Below are positions 10,111 through 19,392 of a DNA stretch of 64,000 nucleotides, piece by piece. The translations under genes were made by a program, and so were the position numbers. Source of the stretch: Chondrus crispus (taxonomy: Eukaryota; Rhodophyta; Florideophyceae; Gigartinales; Gigartinaceae). The stretch is taken from contig NW_005179191.1 of NCBI RefSeq assembly GCF_000350225.1, forward strand, positions 1 through 64,000, in the 5' to 3' direction. Position 1 is the stretch's first letter. Every line of letters begins with the position of its first letter. The notes beneath the pieces are model-generated. The model was not told the DNA's origin, did not search any database, and worked only from the letters and a program-made list of their open reading frames with translations.

Positions 10111-10847
10111 TATTCTAAATACAGTACCTTCAATTGATGTGTGTCCGTATGTTCATCGTCAGGATTAACTCTCTGGAGAATGTTACAACTTCCTATAATA
10201 TGTGCGGGTATCTTGAACGACGTTTGTGCAATGCTCTAAATGCAGTACCTTTAATTGATGTGTGTTCATAGGTTTATCTCACAACTGGTCCTACCCAGAA
10301 CGATCCCACTTTGTGCTGATAGATAAGTTACATCTCGCGCATCTCTTACACAGCTCATTTCTACCTCTATTTTGGCCTGCAATCTCTGTCGTCTGTACCT
10401 CAAGGGGAGGAAAAAAACAGCCAGAACTTCCCACGAACAGCAAGAAAAACAGTTGAGGGACGGAGTCTGCAGTGACGGCGGCAGCACAGTTCACATTACA
10501 GACAAACGCCTACAGTCACCGAGGTATCGCTAGAACAGAATAAGGGAAACTCTGTGCTCCTCTTTCAATTAAGCTTGAATGATGACCTGTCTTTTGCTCA
10601 CTGTCCGTCTTTCGCTCTACGGTGAAGTTCAACTCTCAATTCGGCTCTCAGGTTCAATGACGCTCTTCGCGCCCATAAAGCACACAGGCTTGATGCCCTT
10701 GACTGTCCCTTCCCCGGATGCACCGCCAACCTCGACCAACCTCAACCACCTGCACTTTACCAACTGCGTGCCGTCATTAACTCATCTGCCATCAGCGCGA
10801 AACGATCGTTACAAACACCAAACGTACGTACCTTGAAGCAGTTTCTC
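10111..10847 (+). promoter_or_regulatory. 5' flank of tandem paralogue 3
   Basis: Homologous to the flanks of genes 1 and 2 but more diverged; it lacks the nested inverted repeat. A stretch reading CACTGTCCGTCTTTCGCTCT aligns with the pre-hairpin sequence of the other units. Confidence 0.45.
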
Positions 10848-12119
10848 ATGTCTAACCCTTCTTCTCACTCAGAAGTGTCCCCCGCCACTGCAGACCGGTC
10901 CTCAGCTCCGTCCCTCCCAGATAGCCCCGCATCTCAAACAGATTTGCCGCGCTCTAGGCCTACCATCCCCACCGCTATTGGAAAAGTCGGGCGCTCCCTC
11001 TCCACTGCCGTCAGCTGTGTTTGGCGCTCGATCCGCAATGCCGGTCACCCCTTCTGCCGCACCGCAAACCCCACAGTCCAGCGCTGCAGAAGTGGCTCTG
11101 CTAGTCCAGTGCTCACTCGCTCGTACTGCAGCCAGGGCCGCATCCGCCCGTTACCGTTCACAGATAGCACAGACAGCACAGACGTGGACTCGGTCTCCTG
11201 TTCGTCAGACGAGAGCTGGGACTTTCGGGAGAGCAAGAAATGTCGTCTCTGCTCCCAAGCGGGGCAGCGTGAAGCCCTGGCCTTGTACACTACTGTGGTC
11301 GAACTCAGCCCCCCATGTGGACCGCCGTCCAATACAGGCCTTTGCAAGGCCTTCTCTTCTGTGACGAGCCCGGCATCACAGAATTTCTCCGGGTATGGGA
11401 CCGTTTTGGAGAGTGAAGATCAACATTCAGATCAACGTTCAGATCTACCCTCAGATGCGGCGATGGGCGGTGACGATGTCCAGACTCCACATCGGCCAGC
11501 TCCTTCAAATGTGTCTGGAGTGCAGCTGAAGGACCCCTTACTGCCGGTTTTCACAACGCGCCCCCCTATGTCTTGGCAGAAACCGTCCGCGCTACGCCTT
11601 GCGAGGCCATTTGTTGCCGAAGACATCGAAGACAGGATCGAGCCGAGTGGCGGAGTCGCTTGTACCTCCGCAGATACTGTCGCAGCTGTCAAGCATCGGG
11701 CAGCGAGACGAATTAGAGCCCCGCCACTTGAGCGGATGGATTGGAATGTGGTCGGACAGAGACGAAGTGGGGAGGCCGTGAAAACCTCCCCTAGAACTCC
11801 TGGCTCCGGCGCATTACCGAGACATGCGACGCAGCTACCTCTCGCGTCTCAGCTACCTCTCGCGTCTGGAGTTGCTACTCTTGTTTCGCCGCTCAGGGCC
11901 GGGCCGCTATTGGATGCGCATCGACGAAAGGCTTCCGAGGCTCCCCTTCTACGAAGTGGCGCTCCCCTCATCCCGGGAAGGCCAACCTATGAGCTTGCCC
12001 CACCAGCACGGAAACGGTTCAGGGTATGGCGGGGTCAACGCGCCGCGTTTAAAAGATTGATGATTGATGGCGCGCGGTGTGGAAAAGACATATGGGATAC
12101 ACATCACAATATGCTGTGA
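10848..12119 (+). CDS. Tandem paralogue 3, unknown family (423 aa)
   Basis: Function unknown. The ATG at 10848 is chosen over the in-frame upstream TTG at 10833 because MSNPSSHSEV.PAT aligns with genes 1 and 2. Shared blocks in order: LSTAVSCVWR with GHPF; a Cys-x-Gln-Gly block; SSDESWDFRE; a CxxC element (KCRLCSQ) leading into QREALALY and VVELSPP; TRPPMSWQKP; and a basic C-terminus (LIPGRPTYE...RKRF). The CxxC is also in gene 4 (PCRLCSV) but is reduced in gene 1, which hints at a small metal-binding or redox site. A short SDQRSD repeat near residue 190 is an internal expansion. The protein has no signal peptide. Of the four, this member may best preserve the ancestral layout. Confidence 0.65.
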   Translation: MSNPSSHSEVSPATADRSSAPSLPDSPASQTDLPRSRPTIPTAIGKVGRSLSTAVSCVWRSIRNAGHPFCRTANPTVQRCRSGSASPVLTRSYCSQGRIRPLPFTDSTDSTDVDSVSCSSDESWDFRESKKCRLCSQAGQREALALYTTVVELSPPCGPPSNTGLCKAFSSVTSPASQNFSGYGTVLESEDQHSDQRSDLPSDAAMGGDDVQTPHRPAPSNVSGVQLKDPLLPVFTTRPPMSWQKPSALRLARPFVAEDIEDRIEPSGGVACTSADTVAAVKHRAARRIRAPPLERMDWNVVGQRRSGEAVKTSPRTPGSGALPRHATQLPLASQLPLASGVATLVSPLRAGPLLDAHRRKASEAPLLRSGAPLIPGRPTYELAPPARKRFRVWRGQRAAFKRLMIDGARCGKDIWDTHHNML

Positions 12120-12122
12120 TAT

Positions 12123-12133
12123 TAGATAAAGAA
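12123..12133 (+). terminator. Conserved 3' motif TAGATAAAGAA
   Basis: Third copy, four bases after the stop codon of gene 3. Confidence 0.45.
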
Positions 12134-12925
12134 TATACTTGGTTGTTTGAACATGTAGTTGAAAGGCTGTCGGACTGAGAAATTCTTGCGAGGTTGATGT
12201 TGCAATGTGAAAAAGCTCACACACCTTTTGAATCCGTAAACTGTACTCAGTAGCACACGCAAAATCAGTCACTCTTCGTTCTATAGTCCTGCGATATGCT
12301 TGGGCATCTTGAATGATGCAGGCACCGCGTTCTCTCCTTCACTTGATGTGTGTGTGTTCGTTTGTTAATGTCAAGACCGATCCTATAGAGAATGATCCCA
12401 GTTTGTAGCGGGGGATGTATCGCATCTTACGTATCTCTGGCACATCTCACTCCGCTCTACACATTTTTCCCTGATCTCCGTAATCCGTGCCCCGGAGAAA
12501 TAAAAACACCAACCCAAACTCTGGCGAAGAGTAAGAAAAAATGAAAGACAGAAACATGACGGCGAATACACACTGCGCATGACAAAGCTGTACAGTACAT
12601 CCACCGAAGCAGCCCCAGAACAGACTTCTACCAACTCTCCTCTTGCAATCATGTTTGAGAGAAGACCTCTCTTTTGCTCCTCGTCCGTCTCTCCTTCTGC
12701 GATGAATATCGACTCTCACCTCGATTCTTAGAATAAAAGCAGCTCTCCACATAAATACAACAAATCATGCAGGGTATCCGACATCCTCAAATGCACCCTC
12801 GTCCTCAACCAACTTCATCTGTTCTCCAACCAAGTTTTCAAACTGCGCGTTGCAAGCAGCTCATCCACGACTTGCGCAAGATAATCACAACTCGCACCTG
12901 AAGCCCGTATTCTCTGACGAAAACC
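12134..12925 (+). promoter_or_regulatory. 5' flank of tandem paralogue 4
   Basis: Starts with a diverged copy of the shared flank (GACTGAGAAATTCTTGCGAGG, then TGTGAAAAAGCT) and contains GTCCGTCTCTCCTTCTGCGATGAAT-like sequence aligned to the hairpin region of units 1 and 2, but without the inserted inverted repeat. No other gene seen. Confidence 0.45.
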
Positions 12926-13690
12926 ATGACAATCTCCTCTTTCAACTGGGACGTGCTCAAATCGAGCGAAGGCTGTCCGCTAGCCCGGGACCCCCCCTTC
13001 TACGCGCGTCCCCACGGCTACAAGCATCCGCGGTCTCTCTTCCGTCTACCGCGCGCCTTCCGAAAGCTCGGGCGCCAGCTTTCCACATCTGTGCGCTCTA
13101 TTTGGGTCTCCTTCCTCCACGGCGGGCGCCCCTCCCGGCGGACGACCAAGCCCGGGGACTTCGACAGCGGGGCATTCAGCCCGGAGCTGGTGCGGTCGCA
13201 GTGCAGGCAGGGACGCATCTTCCCGTGGGCATTCTCGGACAGCAGCGCCGGCGACTCGGCGGCGTGCTCGGGTGATGAGAGCGCGGCGCGCGGGAGGGAA
13301 GGGCCCTGCAGACTGTGCTCGGTGGAGGAGCAGCAGGATGCGGTGGCGTTGTACGAGAAACTGATAGAACTTTTCCCACCTCCTCGGCAGCGGGGCTACC
13401 GAGGGATGGGGAAGGGGTCCTCTGCGGTGACGAGGGCGGTGGTGGAGAAGTGCACAAAGCATGGGACGGGGGAGGAGAGTGAAGATGAGGTGTTTGTTTG
13501 CGTGTCGGATGAGGAGATGAGCTCTGGGGAGCTGGAGACTCCTTGGGAGTTTGAGAGGCGGGATGAGGCGGGGGCGGCGGAGATGGGTCGGGGGGAGGGC
13601 GACAACAGCATAGCGCCTTGGTTTGCTACGTGGGCGAAACCGTGTTGGCAGAAAGGGTTGGGTGGGGCTGCTAGGGGTAGGAAGGGTTGA
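12926..13690 (+). CDS. Tandem paralogue 4, short diverged member (254 aa)
   Basis: Function unknown. It has no MSN..S.HSEV start, but the core is recognisable: LSTSVRSIWVSFLHGGRPSR aligns with LSTAVGGAWR/GRPF; SQCRQGRIFP aligns with the Cys/Gln-Gly block; and GDES, PCRLCSV and QDAVALYEKLIELFPPP align with DESW, CRLCS and QREALALY. The C-terminus is shorter and ends in a basic GRKG; FATWAKPCWQKG may be the remnant of TRPPMSWQKP. The first ~35 residues are unlike the others, so the start could be different or an upstream exon may be missing. Codon choice is very GC-rich. Confidence 0.6.
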   Translation: MTISSFNWDVLKSSEGCPLARDPPFYARPHGYKHPRSLFRLPRAFRKLGRQLSTSVRSIWVSFLHGGRPSRRTTKPGDFDSGAFSPELVRSQCRQGRIFPWAFSDSSAGDSAACSGDESAARGREGPCRLCSVEEQQDAVALYEKLIELFPPPRQRGYRGMGKGSSAVTRAVVEKCTKHGTGEESEDEVFVCVSDEEMSSGELETPWEFERRDEAGAAEMGRGEGDNSIAPWFATWAKPCWQKGLGGAARGRKG

Positions 13691-14148
13691 GAGAGTGGAT
13701 ACTGGGCAGTACTGGCCAAGAGGGCACGGGCAGAAACGGAGGAGGATGTAGCAGCTTGGTTGTCAAAGCAGGCGACAGAGTGTTGACGATAAGTATGTAG
13801 CAGAATAATAGCTGTAAAAACGAAGAAGTTTTGTTTGTTTGAATGTGGTGGTTTTCCTTTTCTCAAATCGGTATTCGTAGGCTTTACGGGGATTTTTCAG
13901 TGAAGAGGGCGGTGGAGGCAAAGTTGTGCAGTCGTAAGAGTAGCAGTCGCAATGAAAAGAATCGGCACGACCGGGGCATTCGGTCCCACGAACAGCCAGC
14001 ACGAACATCACCAGAAACAAGCCGTACTCACAAACCGGAAGGAGCGGGGCTCAGTGCCATGAGCGGAGCAGTGTGATGGCAGTCGTGTTCCTGTCAACGA
14101 GGTACCCTTCGAAGGGTGCACGCAATGAACAAGTGCAGTATTCTATGA
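13691..14148. other. Intergenic, no gene supported
   Basis: Only short frames without support. A 14-bp palindrome ACCCTTCGAAGGGT lies near 14104. Confidence 0.6.
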
Positions 14149-14222
14149 ATAAACTACGTAGATGTCAGGTGGCGCAGCGGCTGCGCCACCTGACATCTAC
14201 GTAGTTTATGCTGCGCCGCAGC
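14149..14222. repeat. Double palindrome with duplicated CGCAGC
   Basis: A perfect 30-bp inverted repeat (14149-14178 and 14180-14209) with a single spacer base abuts a second palindrome (14210-14215 and 14217-14222). The hexamer CGCAGC is present at 14173-14178 and 14217-14222. Layout is flank, inverted flank, inverted other flank, other flank. Confidence 0.9.
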
Positions 14223-14843
14223 CGTCGCCAAGTCTTACAGTGGAAATCGTCGCAACGTCCTTACAGTGATATTCCCGTCGGTAAACACACGAGAGCCACC
14301 GATACAGTTTTCGAGCGACGCTAAAACGCACATCCCCGGGAAACATTCGCCCTCCTGCAACCGCCTGACAGTACAGCCGAGCATTGTTGCCTCCCGCCAA
14401 ATGGCGCATTATCGCGCTCAAACTGCCCCACCCCCCCCCCCCCCCCCCGAGACTCCCGTATCCGTGCGAGATGCCTAACATCGGACACGTCCTGCTCCTC
14501 AACATCTCGTGTGTGTGTATGCGTGTGGAAGGCCGGGAGGTGCGCGCGGCGCGCGCGCAATGTATGGCAAAAGTGGCGCGCAAGATAATATTCGAAGTTT
14601 ACAGGGCGGGCATTCAACAAGACAAAAAAAGGCTCTTGATATATCACGAGACCACAACCTACAAGCACAACTAGCGACGTTGCATACGGCGCGGCAGCGG
14701 GGGATTGCGACTCTCAGCCCGGCTGCCGCCACGGCAGGCGGCGCGGTCCGGAAACGCTCGCGCCGCGAGCGCCCATTGAGCAAAAGGCCTCGACTGGCAG
14801 GAAAGAAGTGTGAGTGGGCGTGCGACAGGCACCACGGGCTAGT
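14223..14843. other. Intergenic with poly(C) run
   Basis: C18 at 14431-14448. This region lies downstream of the minus-strand gene. Frames on both strands lack any recognisable domain. Confidence 0.6.
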
Positions 14844-15401
14844 CTACTCCGAGCGCAACACGGCGCGCGAGGCGCTCATGGCCATATGGAGGGCCTTTTG
14901 CGGGAGCTCGTGGTAGCGGGCGTCGAACATGGTGAGGTGGACGGAGCCGAGGTCACGCTCCTGCCAGATGTGGGAGTAGACGGAGTTGACCTTCTCGATG
15001 CGGGAGGAGCATGCGACGGTCTCGCAGTACTGCTCGTAGCTGAGGGCGCGGCCGTCGACGCGGAGCATGTGGTGCTTGGTAGCGCACGGCACGGCGCGGT
15101 CGGCGGGGCAGAGCACGGACGCGATGGGGGCGTCCGCGTGCACGAAGTCGCGGCGCGAGTGGCCGATCGACAGCAGGTACGACTCGGACACGCACACGTC
15201 GTCGTCGTCCTCGGGGCTCTCCTCGGGGCTCATGTCTGGGCTCATTTCCGGGCTCATTTCCGGGCTCACGGACGGCTCCGCGGACGGGCTCGACCCGGGT
15301 TGGCGGTTCAGCACGGTCAGGTCGACGGCGGGGAACGCGCGGGCGGGGAGCGCCACGGCGGCGAAGAGGAGCGCGAGGACGGCGATGGTGGAGAACTTCA
15401 T
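14844..15401 (-). CDS. Small secreted Cys-containing protein (185 aa)
   Basis: The product starts with a classic signal peptide (MKFSTIAVLALLFAAVALPA, then RA; likely cleavage after residue 22-23). A short acidic linker follows, with a PEMS/PDMS/PEES repeat (about residues 43-58) and four Asp. The C-terminal domain (about 66-185) has five cysteines: VCVSE, LCPAD, PCATK, YCET and ACSS. An odd number leaves one possibly unpaired. This ATG is chosen because the signal peptide begins there and a TATA box lies about 115 bp upstream; the open frame extends further upstream only as Pro-rich low complexity. The role is unknown; cell wall or extracellular is an inference from the signal peptide. This is the most convincing ordinary host gene in the window. 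Confidence 0.75.
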   Translation of the reverse strand: MKFSTIAVLALLFAAVALPARAFPAVDLTVLNRQPGSSPSAEPSVSPEMSPEMSPDMSPEESPEDDDDVCVSESYLLSIGHSRRDFVHADAPIASVLCPADRAVPCATKHHMLRVDGRALSYEQYCETVACSSRIEKVNSVYSHIWQERDLGSVHLTMFDARYHELPQKALHMAMSASRAVLRSE

Positions 15402-15414
15402 TGCGAGGTGTGGA

Positions 15415-15426
15415 GGGGGGGGGGGG
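15415..15426. repeat. Poly(G) run in the 5' leader
   Basis: G12 on the plus strand, hence C12 in the predicted leader of the secreted-protein gene, 14 bases before its ATG. Confidence 0.9.
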
Positions 15427-15515
15427 AGGGGGGTTGGTAAACGGTGGGGGGGGCGGTGTGTCGTAGGCGTGGAAGGGTGGATTGGGAGGGGGGGTACGGA
15501 GGGAAGAGGGCGGGC

Positions 15516-15522
15516 TTTTATA
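15516..15522 (-). promoter_or_regulatory. TATA box of the secreted-protein gene
   Basis: TATAAAA on the minus strand (GTATAAAAGCCC context), about 115 bp upstream of the ATG. Confidence 0.65.
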
Positions 15523-16383
15523 CAGCGGTTGGCGGCAAAGCGAGGGTCGGGGCGTGGGCGGTACGTGGAGCAGGTGCATCGCTGTGCGGGGGGTAGGATT
15601 TCGGTGACGCTGGCGGGGCCCGGCGTGGCGGGGAAGGGCGGCGTGCGGCGTGCGGGGGCATATTCCGGGCTCGTTTTTGGGGCCGAGAAAGCGGGGCAGC
15701 GCGACACCTCGTTTACAGCGCAGGGCGCGCTGTCGCGCGGGTGCGCGCCGCTTGCATTGTTGTCGCGCGCGCGGCCGTCCGTTGCGCCCGCGAGAAATCG
15801 CCCGCGCTGTGAGAGATCCCTACCTGCGCAACACCAGCTGGGCCCGTGGGGGGCAAAGTCGGGTCCGACTGTAGGGACCGCTATGATGAACACCTTCGCA
15901 CGCGGTGCGCACCTCCGCGCTGGCGGCCCCCGCGTCGCAGAAAGGCTCGCGCGCTGACGTCACCAACCCCCCCCCCCCCCCCCCCCCCCCCCGCCCCGTT
16001 GCTCGTCGTGGCGCGGCGCGGCGCGAATGCGCGGCGGAAATCCGTGCGCCCGGGCCGAGAGGGACTCCCGCGCTGCTCTAGGCAACGCGCGCACCTCTGG
16101 AGCTGAGCTGCACGGTATATGTCCAACAGTACAGGCCCGGCATGTGCCGGGGCTGCCTTTCCGCAGGCGACGAGCTGTGCGATGGCCGCTGGTGGGATTG
16201 CATTGTAACTTCCGTACTGGGTCTCCTTCTACAGTGTGGTTCCGTGAACTCTGATACCCCCCGATCCCCGAGGGAGCGGGTGGCCGTCGGATACTTTATT
16301 GGGTCGCGACTACGGTTTGCCCTCTTGGCTATGTCTTATTACTGCGGTGTGCTGTACTGTCGTCTGGATGTAACCACATACAG
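15523..16383. other. Upstream intergenic with C26 run
   Basis: A very GC-rich region with C26 at 15967-15992 (a strong G-quadruplex candidate on the minus strand). No gene is supported. Confidence 0.6.
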
Positions 16384-16430
16384 TACAGCCCGCTTCCTAC
16401 AGTATAGTGTACTGTAGGAAGCGGGCTGTA
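16384..16430. repeat. 21-bp inverted repeat, 5-nt loop
   Basis: Perfect arms 16384-16404 and 16410-16430 (TACAGCCCGCTTCC... pairing with ...GGAAGCGGGCTGTA). Confidence 0.95.
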
Positions 16431-17031
16431 AGACAGTTGCAAGGCGTCTCTAATAATTAAATACTGTAAATAATTGCATGATCATGAGATGAGGTGTCCG
16501 TTGTGTTGGAGTTCGAAGCGGGGGGGCTCGGCGACTGTGCGCGGGGGCGGTTTGGCATGCTTTTCGGGAATGGCCCAGTGGGCAGGCCCCGGATGGGCGG
16601 CGTGCTGTCCTCTTTTCTATTTCTGCGCACTGGACTAAAACTCCTAATCCCCTAATCGACACCGCCTACTTTGTCATACACCTAATCAAATTACCGCCTA
16701 CTTGTCATACACCTAATCAAATTATCATCATCATCATCACTGTAAATTACTGTGGGCCCGGCGCCAACAAAACAGACGCAGAACCGTAATGCACTGTAAG
16801 AGAGATAGCAAGCCCGAGAATCACCCCACCATGTCATGTTAACATTATCATTAACATCACATGATCATGTCCATGATGTTAACACCGCCGTATTGCTTTC
16901 CGCTTTCCCCCCCAATTTTCCTCATTGAAAAACAAAACAAATCTATGTACATTTCTATCAACCCGCGATATACTGTACGCGTAGGAGGCGGCCTCCTATT
17001 CCAACCAACAGGCTGCCCGCGAAGAACAACC
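16431..17031. other. Intergenic with 32-bp direct repeat
   Basis: Tandem copies at 16661-16692 and 16693-16723 (ACCGCCTACTTTGTCATACA..., one-base difference), then ATC trinucleotides. No gene. Confidence 0.7.
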
Positions 17032-17127
17032 AATTGTCCATTTCTACTGCACCTACTAGATGCAGTAGGTGCAGTAGAAATGGACAATTAGGGCGTAGTG
17101 CAATAGATGCATTGCAGTACGCCCTAA
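17032..17127. repeat. Twin hairpins sharing the loop AGATGC
   Basis: Hairpin one: 26-bp perfect arms 17032-17057 and 17064-17089, loop AGATGC. Hairpin two: 17-bp arms 17088-17104 and 17111-17127 (one mismatch), loop AGATGC. They join over the shared bases AATT. Confidence 0.95.
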
Positions 17128-17656
17128 TTTGCGCTCCAGTTCATCACACCCTTCCTCCCCCTTGTCCCATATTTCGTCACCCCGAATGATCTCTTTTTTG
17201 ACAACTGTAATGCCAATGTCATTTCGCTGACAAAATCCCCGACCCATTCACTTTCAGCACAAGGGTGAGACAGGAAACACCACCAAAGTGCTGGCACTTG
17301 CACCAGTCTTCCTCGCCACACACCTTGTTCTTGCCCATTCTTATAACACGTTGTGTACATCTCACACGTGTATCTACACATGCCAACCAGCCTGCGCAAT
17401 ACTCAACACATCTTGGATTTACATCTGCTTTATTCGCCGGATCCCCCTGCTCGTGCACTATTTGTGTGTGTGGCACACATACAGTACCGCCATTATTTAT
17501 AGCCGCACCCCCAAGTTGTGCCGTGCTGTGGCACGCAGCACACGTTGCATAAAAAACAACAACATTCTTGATAAAACAATGCGTGCTGAGTCCGAATCTG
17601 CAATCAGATTTTGCAAAGCATAAATACTTTTGCAGATATTAATACATGTGTATTCA

Positions 17657-18866
17657 TGGGGTGACATTAAGTATAGAGTACAGTACATTCTCGCGCTAAG
17701 AACTCGGCAACCGAAAGAATCCTTGCCGCGTTCTTTAGCGCGTTAAAAGCCCAATACAATACGCTTCAACACAAGCAGCCTTCCGTGTAAAAAAGTACCC
17801 AACAGACCCCCCAATTATGCCGCGCGGTAAATCCATAACGGCTGAAGAAAAAGGAAAAATTGCGGGCCTGCATGATGCTCAGTGGTCGATACGCCGCATC
17901 GCCAAGCATCTAGGCAGGTCCGCAAAAGTAGTAGCTAACTACTTGAAAGCCTCCGAGCTCTACGGAACAAAAAAGGATCGGGAGGAAGCCTACGCTGTCT
18001 GCGCAGGCAAAAAGGGCGCTGATCCGAGAGACGCACAAGGGAGAATTGACATCAACAGAACTTGTCAAGACACTCCAGCTCCCTGTTGAGTCCAGCCGCG
18101 CGCGTGCAATACTCAGCAGCACTCCCACCCTTCGGTATATGCGCATGGCACGCGCACGAATGATGCTTCCGCGCCACAAAATCGCGGGAGAAAGTTGGGC
18201 TCGAGATAAGGTGACCTGGACGCCTGGTGATTGGGCAAATGTAGTCTGGTCTGACGAGAAGAAGTTTAATCTCGACGGACCAGACGGCTTCGCGTTTTAT
18301 TCGCATGACTTACGAAAGAATAGAAAGGTTTTTTCAAAGCGGCAGCAAGGGGGTGATCCGGTGATGGTTTGGGGTGCGTTTTCTGGGAAAAAGAAGTGTG
18401 ACTTGGTCGTTTTAGAAGGGAAGCAGAATGCGCTCAAGTATATTCAGACTCTCGAGACCAATCTCCTTCCTTCTGTTGATCAAGAGCTCGGTCCTAGCTG
18501 GACGTTTCTGTAAGATGGTGCAGCTGTACACTGTGCTAATCGCGTTTACGAATGGTTTGAAGAGGTGGAAGTGCCCTTTATGGACTGGCCTGCCAAGTCC
18601 CCTGACCTCAACCCTATAGAAAACCTTTTGGGGATCTTGGCAAGGAAAGTGTACGCACATGAAAGGCAGTTTAATAATATCGATGAGCTACTCGAATGTA
18701 TAATGGACTGCTGGGAAAATATCAACACTGCGACGTTGGATAGGTTAGTAGGGAGCATGCAGAAGCGTTGCTTTGACTGTGCGATGGCCAAAAGTGGTCC
18801 CACGAAGTGCTGAACCAGAGATATGGTTGTTTAGAAGCACTGTACTCTATAATTACTGTCACCCCA
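17657..18866 (+). mobile_element. Tc1/mariner element with TIRs
   Basis: Terminal inverted repeats of 28 bp with two mismatches (TGGGGTGACA... at 17657-17684 and 18839-18866). TA flanks the right end; the left end reads CA, a mutated TA or an imprecise end. The length of 1,210 bp is normal for the superfamily. The transposase inside is broken, so the copy is probably not autonomous. Confidence 0.9.
17817..18813 (+). pseudogene. Tc1/mariner transposase, DD34E, broken
   Basis: N-terminal helix-turn-helix: ITAEEKGKIAGLHDAQWS then IRRIAKHLGRSAKVVANYL. A frameshift near 18000-18010 moves the frame to LIRETHKGELTSTELVK. Catalytic motif one is WSDEKKFNLDG. Motif two follows a stop: WTFL, TAA, then DGAAVH; in this family the codon before DG is normally Gln, so CAA became TAA (18511-18513). 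WPAKSPDLNPIEN supplies the glutamate. I count 34 residues between the second Asp and Glu (DD34E). Apart from the frameshift and the nonsense codon the gene is complete to its stop at 18813. Confidence 0.9.
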
Positions 18867-19392
18867 TAAATGGTTTTTGATGCATATCTTCCAAACTATT
18901 GATGCGTTTCAAAGTCTGAGCATTGTTTTGGACTCGGCGTGCAGGAATGCGTCAAGGACAAAGCATTTTTTATGCAAAGTAAGATTCCTTTACCAGCAAT
19001 GCATATTTGTGGGGTGCAGCTATAATTATTGGCGGTACCGTGCCATGTGTCAACATCACACATAAACATCACACATAAACATCACACATAACACCACATC
19101 ACAAAATGCTAGAAATGTTTGAAATTACGCTGATCCCCAATTTCAAACATTTCTACCATTTCTATAGTTGCTCAAATAATATTTCAATATTATTCTGACT
19201 CTCTCCAGCATACAGTACTGTAATGTCTAAATTATAAAGTCCTTTCAGCAACACAGTTACAACTGCAAGGTTGGCGGAAAACACGTACAGTATGCATTGT
19301 CGCCTCTCATGTTGCCCCTTTTCATATCCCTACTGTGGCTCTGAAAAGTACACTACCGAAGGTACAGTGTCCAAGTCCATTGAAGCACTGTA
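18867..19392. other. Intergenic, hairpin and short tandem repeat
   Basis: Three copies of AACATCACACATA (19052-19090) and a perfect 16-bp hairpin with a 12-nt loop (19111-19126 and 19139-19154). AT-rich; no gene. Confidence 0.7.

Noticed and set aside
15402..15893. N-terminal extension of the secreted-protein frame
   Set aside because: It contains the TATA box and poly(C) leader and is Pro-rich low complexity; the signal peptide marks the true start.
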